From: an uncultured Flavobacteriales bacterium
GTDB taxonomy: Bacteria; Bacteroidota; Bacteroidia; Palsa-965
NCBI GenBank assembly: GCA_946478675.1
Contig: CAMLEF010000318.1
Location: 1 to 5,256, forward strand
Direction: 5' to 3'
Length of the DNA: 5,256 nt
The translations under genes and the position numbers were made by a program. The notes beneath the pieces were generated by a model. It did no database searches, had not been told where the DNA came from, and saw only the letters and a program-made list of their open reading frames with translations. Of this stretch, positions 1 to 5,256 are shown piece after piece (the first letter of the stretch is position 1; each line of letters opens with the position of its first letter).

Positions 1-132
1 GTCAATAATTCGCTGATCCTGCAAGTAGTGATCCTGACGTCGCTCGTGATGATGATCGGGCTCATGACGGCGCGCACAAAAAAAGAAAATGCACAACCGG
101 AAGATCCATCCACGCCTCCGGCAGAATCCTGA
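1..132 (+). CDS. C-terminal end of a membrane protein, 5' truncated
   Basis: An open frame runs from the first base to a TGA at 130-132 and gives 43 residues. It has a hydrophobic stretch of about 18 residues (residues 5-22, rich in Leu, Ile, Val and Met), then a basic patch (TARTKKE) and a Pro/Glu/Ser-rich tail ending PPAES. This is the usual look of a last transmembrane helix followed by a cytoplasmic tail. It is in the same frame as the glycosyltransferase that begins 18 bases later, so the two are probably co-transcribed. The family cannot be recognised from this fragment. A partner in envelope glycosylation is possible from context only. The coding call rests on the sensible protein pattern and the tight spacing. 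Confidence 0.6.
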   Translation, partial: VNNSLILQVVILTSLVMMIGLMTARTKKENAQPEDPSTPPAES

Positions 133-150
133 ACCAACACCAAAGCTCCC

Positions 151-1845
151 ATGGCCGTCAATATCCGCGTCATTCTCCTGTTTATCCTGGCTTTCCTGCT
201 GGTGTACACCGCTGCGTTGCCGCTGGATGTGATGGACGTGGACGCTGCGCAATACGCGACGATCTCGCGGCACATGGCGGAGCACGGTTCCTGGCTGCAG
301 GTGATGGATCGCGGCCACGATTACCTCGACAAGCCGCCGCTGCTGTTCTGGTTGTCTGCAACGTCGTTCAAGATCTTCGGCGTCAGCAACTGGGCGTACA
401 AGTTCCCGTCGTTCCTCTTCGCGATCCTCGGCATCTTTTCAACGTGGAAGCTGGCGCAGCTGTTGTACGATAAGAAAACCGGCGTGCTCGCGGGACTGAT
501 GCTCGCATCGTGCATGGCGATGTTCATCATCACGAACGACGTGCGCACGGATACGATCCTGCTCGGTTCCGTGATCTTCGCCGTGTGGCAGCTGCTGCTG
601 TACCTGAAAACGAAACGCTGGATCAGCTTAGTGGCAGGCGCGGCCGGTGTTGCTGCGGCAATGCTGGCGAAAGGTCCGCTCGGCCTCGTGATCCCGTTGC
701 TGGCGCTGAGCAGTGAATTCGCCTACAAGCGTCAATGGAAAAATTTCTTTCGCTGGCAATGGCTCGTGGCGCTCGTGATCGTCGGCATACTGCTGCTGCC
801 GATGTGCATCGGGCTGTACCGGCAATTCGATCTGCACCCGGAAAAAACGGTGAACGGCAGCACGGGCGTTTCGGGATTGCGTTTCTTCTTCTGGACGCAA
901 AGCTTCGGCCGCATCACCGGCGACAGCGACTGGGGAACGAAATTCGATAATGGCGCGGGACCGTTCTTCTTCACGCACACGTTCCTCTGGGCGTTTTTCC
1001 CGTGGTGCCTGCTGGTCGTCGGCGGACTGATCAAGACGCTGATGAAGCTCGTGAAGAGCCGCTTCCGCCCGGGTTATTTGCCGGAGCTGCTTTCGGTGGG
1101 CGGATTCGTGCTGGTGTTCCTCGCGTTGTCGGCGTCGAAATACAAGCTGCCGCATTACATCTACGTCACATTGCCGTTTGCGTCGATCATTGCTGCACGG
1201 TTCTTCGTATACGACGTGTTCCATCCTGCGAAAAAATATTTGCGGATCCTGTTCGCCTCGCTGCATGTTTTGTTCATCCTCGCGGCGTTTGTTGTTTGCG
1301 GATTGGTGCTGTTCTTCATTTTCCCGGGGAACGGTTTCCTGCCGGTGCTCGTCGTTTGCGCCTGGCTGCTGGCGACGCTGTTATTTGTGTGGAAAGGAAA
1401 AACAGCGCTCGAGAAATTGCTGTACCCGCTGCTGGCCTCGCTGCTCGCTTTGTATTTTACATTGAACGTGGTGTTCTATCCGAACCTGTTCAAGTACCAG
1501 GCGCCTGCCGTTGCCGGAAAGTTTATTGCTGAACACCATCTGCAGGATCGTTATTACAATTTCCACGACGTGTTCCGTTATGCCGGCGATTTCTACAGCG
1601 GCAAAATGGTGCAGAATGTTTATCCGCAGGACAGCACGCTGGAAAATGCGGTGCGAAAGCAGAAGACGATCTGGATCTTTACGGATGAAGAAGGCGTAAA
1701 CGAATTGCGCGAACGCGGCTATTTCATTACGCAGCAAAAAGAGCTGACGGATTACAGCATCCAATTCCTCACGACGAACTTTCTGAATCCTGCATCACGG
1801 CAAGATGTTGTTCGGAAGCGTTTCCTGGTAGAAGTGACGAAATAG
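151..1845 (+). CDS. Membrane glycosyltransferase, family 39 (ArnT/PMT-like)
   Basis: This 564-residue protein is a polytopic inner-membrane glycosyltransferase of the GT39/ArnT superfamily. Such enzymes move a sugar from a polyprenyl-phosphate donor to lipid A, protein or another acceptor on the periplasmic face. Visible marks are TM1 (about 5-24), the first-loop motif DVDAAQYA (29-36, with the likely catalytic Asp at 29 or 31), DKPPLLFW (60-67), NDVRTDT (129-135, with Asp134 a candidate second acidic residue), LAKGPLG (172-178), HTFLWAFFPW (276-285) and SKYKLPHY (329-336). About a dozen hydrophobic segments end near residue 446, followed by a soluble tail of about 115 residues. Length and order fit the family. 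No Shine-Dalgarno is visible before the ATG, as is common in Bacteroidota. Starting at the next Met (28) would lose TM1, so ATG 151 is preferred. The acceptor cannot be told; calling it arnT proper (aminoarabinose to lipid A) is not justified. Confidence 0.9.
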   Translation: MAVNIRVILLFILAFLLVYTAALPLDVMDVDAAQYATISRHMAEHGSWLQVMDRGHDYLDKPPLLFWLSATSFKIFGVSNWAYKFPSFLFAILGIFSTWKLAQLLYDKKTGVLAGLMLASCMAMFIITNDVRTDTILLGSVIFAVWQLLLYLKTKRWISLVAGAAGVAAAMLAKGPLGLVIPLLALSSEFAYKRQWKNFFRWQWLVALVIVGILLLPMCIGLYRQFDLHPEKTVNGSTGVSGLRFFFWTQSFGRITGDSDWGTKFDNGAGPFFFTHTFLWAFFPWCLLVVGGLIKTLMKLVKSRFRPGYLPELLSVGGFVLVFLALSASKYKLPHYIYVTLPFASIIAARFFVYDVFHPAKKYLRILFASLHVLFILAAFVVCGLVLFFIFPGNGFLPVLVVCAWLLATLLFVWKGKTALEKLLYPLLASLLALYFTLNVVFYPNLFKYQAPAVAGKFIAEHHLQDRYYNFHDVFRYAGDFYSGKMVQNVYPQDSTLENAVRKQKTIWIFTDEEGVNELRERGYFITQQKELTDYSIQFLTTNFLNPASRQDVVRKRFLVEVTK

Positions 1846-1850
1846 AACCA

Positions 1851-1882
1851 CGGGCATTCGTTAATTCGGGCATTCGTTCATT
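1851..1882. repeat. 16-bp tandem direct repeat, two copies
   Basis: Two adjacent copies of a 16-bp unit, CGGGCATTCGTTAATT (1851-1866) and CGGGCATTCGTTCATT (1867-1882), differ at one base. A third partial copy starts with CGG at 1883. The repeat begins six bases after the stop codon of the glycosyltransferase gene and lies between two convergent genes. Each unit brings an ATTCGG-type word that can pair with CCGAATT at 1919-1925, so the repeat feeds the hairpin described next. It is non-coding as far as can be seen. Confidence 0.75.
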
Positions 1883-1924
1883 CGGTTTGCAAAATGTTTG
1901 CTTGGTTTTCCAACCTAACCGAAT
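1880..1924. terminator. Possible two-way terminator with nested hairpins
   Basis: ATTCGGTT (1880-1887) is an exact reverse complement of AACCGAAT (1917-1924). Inside this 8-bp stem lie two smaller perfect hairpins: GCAAA/TTTGC (1889-1893 with 1897-1901, loop of three) and TTGG/CCAA (1902-1905 with 1910-1913, loop TTTT). Together they form a three-way-junction shape. It sits in the 87-base gap between the 3' ends of convergent genes, where a terminator acting on both strands is expected. A short T-rich run (1931-1938) follows on the plus strand, overlapping the end of the facing gene. The minus strand lacks a clear T tract, so termination is an inference from placement and symmetry. Confidence 0.45.
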
Positions 1925-1932
1925 TTCCGATT

Positions 1933-4251
1933 TTATTTCTGTGCTGTCGAAGGAACTTCATCCTTCAGCAATTCCATGAAACGTTTGGCGGCATCCGTGT
2001 TATGCGCCTCGTGCATGGAGCCCGTGACTTTTAATTTCTCCCGGTCGGCGAGGTGCCAGCTCAGCGAGATCATGTCGGGCTCGTCGTTTTTCAATTCGAA
2101 ATCCAACACGTCGATGGGGCCGCCGAACCAGTAGCTGGCTTGCCCGATGGCGAAATCGTGGTTGTAATCCTGCACCGTAAACAAGTTGCCGTAGAAGCTG
2201 CCGAGCGGTTTTGACAGCGACTGCATGATCGTTTGCCCGTTGCTTTTTTCGACGGGACGGATCTTGCTCTTGTCGCGCGTCTGGATGATAATGACGCCAG
2301 AGGTATTTTCCGCGATCCACGTGCGGAACGTGAACAGGAATCGCATGATGTTGTCGACGCCGAAGTTGTCGCGCATGCCCGCATCGAACACTTCGATCAC
2401 CGGCTCGCTCGGCATATCGGTGAGCGGCGTGATGTACGGGAAGGTGGCGTTCATGCGCAGCACGCTCGAGAAACGGACGCTGTCGGCATGCTGTGCTTTG
2501 AAGAAGCGGGAGAATTCAATCGCATCGGGCACTTCGGTGAAAGCGACATGCGAGCTGCCCGGCGGCGCCACGAGATAGGAAACGCCCTGCGAGGAGATGA
2601 GCATTTTCCTGCCGTCGTTGGCGATCGTCGGCGCGAAGACCATCATTGGGATGATTGCTTTTTGCTCGGGCTCGCGGTAATCGATGAGTTTTTTGTCGAG
2701 CAGGCGGTCGGTGTTGTCGAGGAACTTTTCTTCGAAGGCCCAGGCGCGGTTACGGCTGTACGTTTCACCGGCGTATTCTGCGTGCTGCAGCGGCAGGAAC
2801 CAGTCGTTCACCGCGATGGAGAACGCAACAGGATTCAAAATGTCTGAAGAAACTTTTTCGCGCGCTGCAGGATCTTCGTGCTTCCAGTGTTCGCTGTTTT
2901 GTTCGCGCAGCCAGAGCTCGCGCATGTACGCCGCGCCGAGCATTCCTCCCGAAGAGCCGCAGATCAGCGACATTCTCGGCAGCAGCTTTCCGCCGCTGAG
3001 GCTGTCGAGGTACTGCATCGTGTAAAATGTCCAGAGCGACGAACGCAATCCGCCGCCGCTGCAGGAGAGGATCACCATCTTCGGCTTGTTGTTCGGGAAG
3101 AGTACGTTCTTGCGTTTCCAGTTCTCGAGAATGGTGATCGTGTTCAGCGAATCCTCCCGTCGTGAAACCGCATCGCTTCCGTAACGGAGAATTTCGCCGT
3201 TCGAATACACGGCAGGGGCCACTTTGTAATCCATTCCGAAAGCGCGTGTGGCCGCATCGAACGGATCGAATTTGTGAAAGTAATTCAGCACGAGCAGGAA
3301 CAGCACGAGGATCGTATTCGACCAGCCGCGGAACCAGGTGGTGAGCACGCCGGTGAACATGAGGTAAAGCGTAAACAGCAGGAACACGCTGGCGCCCGCC
3401 GGGATCATGAACACGGGAACTTCCCGGAACAAACCGAACAGCAGCAGCGTCGCGATCACCACGACTTCGAAGAGCACGGCTTTTTTATGGTTCTGCAGGA
3501 AGACGCGGTTCAGCACTTCTTTGTCGTAATGCTCGAACGGCCGCGCACGCCGCACACGCATGAAGCCGCCGGAAATGTAACTCTCCACATGCCAGTCGCG
3601 ACCTTCTTTGCCGGGCGTGATGGCTTTCCACGTCATCGTTCCTTTCAGCGGATCGCGGTTGATGATGACGCGTTTCAGCTTGCGTTGCTCCTGTTCGTTG
3701 ATGACGAGCCCGTACAACGATTGCATGTCCTTCGTCGTGCGGAAAAAATAAAACAGCGCGCCGAAAATGAAGAACATGTTTCCTGCGACCAGCCCGAGCA
3801 CGTCCATGAAAACCTGGAAGCCGCTCACCGGTTCTTTCGAGAGAAAGCGGAGGATGAGCGCGAGGTGCGTGATCTGGAAGGTCAGCGGGATGATGAAGTT
3901 GTTCGTGCAGAAACGCAGGAACGGTCGGTTGCAGGTGGCGAGGAACGGGAAACGAAATGCATTGTAGATGTAGCTCGAGATCTGGTAGGCCATGATGAAC
4001 CCGCCGCAGGAAAACCCGATGATGAAATAGGAGAGGAAGTTGACTTTCCCGTTGTATTCCGGATCAACGAAAAGCAATGAAACGCCGTAACGCGACGCCA
4101 GGCTGCCGCTCACAAAGCCGAACATGAGCAGCCAGAAAATGATCAGTACGGGATTCTTCTTTACCTGCACCAGCAACAACTGCACGGGAAAAAAGTAAAT
4201 GAATCTCCGCAGGTAAGGATGACGTTGAATAAAAGCTCGCAGACGGGTCAT
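1933..4251 (-). CDS. Multi-pass membrane protein with C-terminal patatin-like phospholipase domain
   Basis: This 772-residue protein joins a membrane region to a patatin-like acyl hydrolase. Patatins cleave acyl chains from phospholipids or other lipids with a Ser-Asp dyad. The oxyanion-hole motif is SGGGLRSS (398-405), the nucleophile elbow GSSGG (432-436, Ser434), and the acidic partner DAGMRDNFG (623-631, Asp623). The last motif has Ala where DGG or DGA is usual. Hydrophobic segments lie at about 34-52, 70-90, 117-136, 148-170, 257-275, 279-300 and 311-325, with a basic soluble stretch at 171-256. The N-terminus is rich in Arg/Lys, suggesting it is cytoplasmic; seven segments would then place the lipase domain in the periplasm. 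The ATG is secure: AAGGAG lies 8 bases upstream and an in-frame TAA sits at 4272-4270 with no other start between. Substrate is unknown. The patatin call is firm; the topology is inferred by eye. Confidence 0.88.
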   Translation of the reverse strand: MTRLRAFIQRHPYLRRFIYFFPVQLLLVQVKKNPVLIIFWLLMFGFVSGSLASRYGVSLLFVDPEYNGKVNFLSYFIIGFSCGGFIMAYQISSYIYNAFRFPFLATCNRPFLRFCTNNFIIPLTFQITHLALILRFLSKEPVSGFQVFMDVLGLVAGNMFFIFGALFYFFRTTKDMQSLYGLVINEQEQRKLKRVIINRDPLKGTMTWKAITPGKEGRDWHVESYISGGFMRVRRARPFEHYDKEVLNRVFLQNHKKAVLFEVVVIATLLLFGLFREVPVFMIPAGASVFLLFTLYLMFTGVLTTWFRGWSNTILVLFLLVLNYFHKFDPFDAATRAFGMDYKVAPAVYSNGEILRYGSDAVSRREDSLNTITILENWKRKNVLFPNNKPKMVILSCSGGGLRSSLWTFYTMQYLDSLSGGKLLPRMSLICGSSGGMLGAAYMRELWLREQNSEHWKHEDPAAREKVSSDILNPVAFSIAVNDWFLPLQHAEYAGETYSRNRAWAFEEKFLDNTDRLLDKKLIDYREPEQKAIIPMMVFAPTIANDGRKMLISSQGVSYLVAPPGSSHVAFTEVPDAIEFSRFFKAQHADSVRFSSVLRMNATFPYITPLTDMPSEPVIEVFDAGMRDNFGVDNIMRFLFTFRTWIAENTSGVIIIQTRDKSKIRPVEKSNGQTIMQSLSKPLGSFYGNLFTVQDYNHDFAIGQASYWFGGPIDVLDFELKNDEPDMISLSWHLADREKLKVTGSMHEAHNTDAAKRFMELLKDEVPSTAQK

Positions 4252-4259
4252 AAATGCTA

Positions 4260-4265
4260 CTCCTT
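4260..4265 (-). promoter_or_regulatory. Strong Shine-Dalgarno site of the patatin gene
   Basis: Read on the minus strand, AAGGAG (4265 down to 4260) lies 8 bases before the ATG at 4251. This is a near-ideal match to the 16S rRNA 3' end at ideal spacing. An in-frame stop lies just upstream, so this site fixes the start. The glycosyltransferase in the same window has no such site, so the patatin message may start translation more efficiently or by a different route. Confidence 0.75.
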
Positions 4266-4310
4266 TTAGTTATACGCAATCGACCCGTAAATGTTGTGCC
4301 CGGATGGAAA

Positions 4311-4345
4311 GTTGGTTGGTTTGTTGGGTTGGTTAAGTTGGTTTG
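4311..4345. repeat. GTTGG-rich low-complexity repeat
   Basis: This 35-base run is built from variants of GTTGGTT: GTTGGTTGGTTTG, then GTTGGGTTGGTTAA, then GTTGGTTTG. It lies in the 136-base gap between the two minus-strand genes. The complementary words (CAAACCAAC, ACCAACCC) follow at 4358-4386, so the run forms one side of a hairpin. It has no coding sense that I can support. Similar AACC/GGTT words occur in the gap at 1904-1920. Confidence 0.6.
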
Positions 4346-4386
4346 CCTGTGAGGAAACAAACCAACCTAAACAACTTTACCAACCC
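4326..4386 (-). terminator. Imperfect hairpin after the cyclodeaminase gene, possible terminator
   Basis: Two stems nest in a 61-base span. The outer one is GGGTTGGT (4326-4333) with ACCAACCC (4379-4386), 8 bp. The inner one is GTTGGTTTG (4337-4345) with CAAACCAAC (4358-4366), 9 bp with a 12-base loop. An uneven internal loop separates them (3 bases against 12). On the minus strand the structure starts two bases after the TGA of the cyclodeaminase gene (4390-4388) and before the patatin gene. There is no T tract after it on that strand, so a standard intrinsic terminator is not shown. It could instead protect the 3' end of the message, weaken read-through, or simply be a lineage repeat. I saw no convincing promoter in the remaining bases 4266-4325. 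Confidence 0.4.
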
Positions 4387-4387
4387 T

Positions 4388-5256
4388 TCAACCGATTTTC
4401 TCATTCACCACCTTCAGGATCGCATCTTCGAGACGGATGGCTTTATCCTGGATGGCGGCGCCTTTGGCGAGAATGTCGGCGGCAAACGTTTTATCGGTGA
4501 GGCCGGAGGCGTTGATCTTCACGTTGAGGTACGCGCCCATGACGGCAGAACGCGCGGCGAGCGCTCCCACACCGGCATCGGAGACGGAATTCGGGTTGCC
4601 GGTTTCGGCCATTGCCTGGATCACTTCCATGGAAGCGAAGGCCGTTTCCATGACGCGAAACGGAACTTCAGTGGCGTATTTTGTCGCAGCCTGGATGGCG
4701 GCCGTGCGGGCGGATTTTTCTTCGTCGGTTCCTTTCGGCAGGCTGAACGCGGCCATGATGCGGTTGAATGCGTTCGTGTCTTCATCGACGAGGCGCAGCA
4801 GCGTGTCTTTGTAACGCTGTCCTTTGTCGGCCCAATCGGAAAACTCTTTCCAGCGATCGTCCCAGCCGCGTTTGTGCGAAGAGAGGTTCGCTACCATCGT
4901 GGCCAGCGCCGCGCCGAGCGAGCCCATGTAAGCGGAAATGGAACCGCCGCCGGGAGCCGGGCTTTCGCTGGACGTTTCATCGGAGAACGCGGTGAGCGAC
5001 ATGGACACGAGCTTCGCATCGGAAGCGTCGCGGAGCAAATATTCGATGATGCGTTCTTCCGGCTTGAAGGGCGCCAGCTCATCGAGACCGAGCGATTTCA
5101 CCGCGATCTTGATCAGCTCTTTTTCCGGAACGCCGGTCGAGCGCTGTTGTTTTTCGAGAAAATATTTTCCGGCGTCGAGCATGCATTGCAGCGGAATGAG
5201 GCCCACGAGCTCGGATCCGGTCACGCGGATGCCACGCACCTGCGCATTCGTGCAGA
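4388..5256 (-). CDS. ftcD: Glutamate formimidoyltransferase / formimidotetrahydrofolate cyclodeaminase, 5' truncated
   Basis: This is the C-terminal part of the bifunctional folate enzyme that ends one histidine-degradation route. Its first domain moves the formimino group from N-formimino-glutamate to tetrahydrofolate; the second releases ammonia to give 5,10-methenyl-tetrahydrofolate. It acts in the cytoplasm. Counting from the GTG codon at 5239-5237, RVTGSELVGLIP (5-16) and SLGLDELAPF (49-58) belong to the end of the transferase domain. SPAPGGGS (93-100) and GNPNSVSDAGVGAL (214-227) mark the cyclodeaminase domain, which runs to the end. The frame stays open through the GTG to the window edge with family-like residues (TNAQVRGI), so GTG is an internal Val and the true start lies beyond 5256. 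About half of a usual protein of roughly 550 residues is seen. No broken motif is visible. Other hut genes may lie upstream but cannot be seen. Confidence 0.93.
   Translation of the reverse strand, partial: CTNAQVRGIRVTGSELVGLIPLQCMLDAGKYFLEKQQRSTGVPEKELIKIAVKSLGLDELAPFKPEERIIEYLLRDASDAKLVSMSLTAFSDETSSESPAPGGGSISAYMGSLGAALATMVANLSSHKRGWDDRWKEFSDWADKGQRYKDTLLRLVDEDTNAFNRIMAAFSLPKGTDEEKSARTAAIQAATKYATEVPFRVMETAFASMEVIQAMAETGNPNSVSDAGVGALAARSAVMGAYLNVKINASGLTDKTFAADILAKGAAIQDKAIRLEDAILKVVNEKIG

Noticed and set aside
628..1266. Long open frame of 212 codons on the minus strand inside the glycosyltransferase gene
   Set aside because: It lies wholly antisense to a well-supported gene, and its product is a charge-rich Arg/Glu/Gln/His string with no recognisable motif, typical of an antisense shadow in G+C-rich DNA.
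3274..4080. Open frame of 268 codons on the plus strand opposite the patatin gene
   Set aside because: It is antisense to the membrane region of a well-supported gene and gives a low-complexity Glu/His/Arg-rich product, as expected from reading hydrophobic codons backwards.
4269..4274. TATAAC on the minus strand as a promoter -10 element for the patatin gene
   Set aside because: It is so close to the Shine-Dalgarno site that the transcript would start within or after it, there is no fitting upstream element, and it does not match the Bacteroidota TAnnTTTG pattern.
4064..4360. Minus-strand open frame covering the gap before the patatin gene
   Set aside because: Its start lies in the AACC repeat and it then overlaps the patatin gene out of frame. 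The product (repeated Asn-Pro-Thr residues) reflects the repeat, not a protein.
5237..5239. GTG as the start codon of the cyclodeaminase protein
   Set aside because: The frame remains open to the window edge, and the residues just before and after the GTG fit the interior of the formimidoyltransferase domain, so the gene is truncated by the window.
4388..5256. The transferase-cyclodeaminase fusion as a novel arrangement
   Set aside because: The same two-domain order is well known in bacteria and animals, and all visible motifs look normal.

Overview
The window looks like a piece of a Bacteroidota chromosome, by eye somewhat above half G+C. The evidence is a family-39 glycosyltransferase with the DAAQYA form of the active-site motif, a formimidoyltransferase-cyclodeaminase fusion of the kind common in that phylum, one start with no visible Shine-Dalgarno sequence, and short repetitive AACC/GGTT-rich gaps. 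This assignment is inference from protein style; no rRNA or other marker gene is present. No mobile element, CRISPR array, tRNA or rRNA was seen.

Layout. Positions 1-132 (+) hold the last 43 codons of a membrane protein that begins outside the window. After 18 bases comes a complete integral-membrane glycosyltransferase of the ArnT/PMT superfamily (151-1845, +), probably co-transcribed with it. An 87-base gap between convergent genes (1846-1932) carries a 16-bp tandem repeat and nested inverted repeats that could act as a two-way terminator. On the minus strand, 1933-4251 encodes a 772-residue protein with about seven N-terminal membrane segments and a C-terminal patatin-like lipase domain. 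A 136-base gap (4252-4387) holds a G/T-rich repeat that folds into an imperfect hairpin, and a strong Shine-Dalgarno sequence for the lipase gene. From 4388 to the right edge (-) lies the C-terminal half of a bifunctional histidine-degradation enzyme whose 5' end is outside the window.

How the genes relate. The glycosyltransferase and the patatin protein both act at the cell envelope on lipid-linked or lipid substrates, but they are convergent, so they are not one transcription unit. The histidine-degradation gene lies upstream of the patatin gene on the same strand, but the folded gap and the separate strong ribosome site suggest they may be expressed separately. I see no clear multi-gene novel system. 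The least ordinary item is the membrane-embedded patatin protein, whose apparent odd number of membrane segments would put its lipase domain outside the inner membrane.
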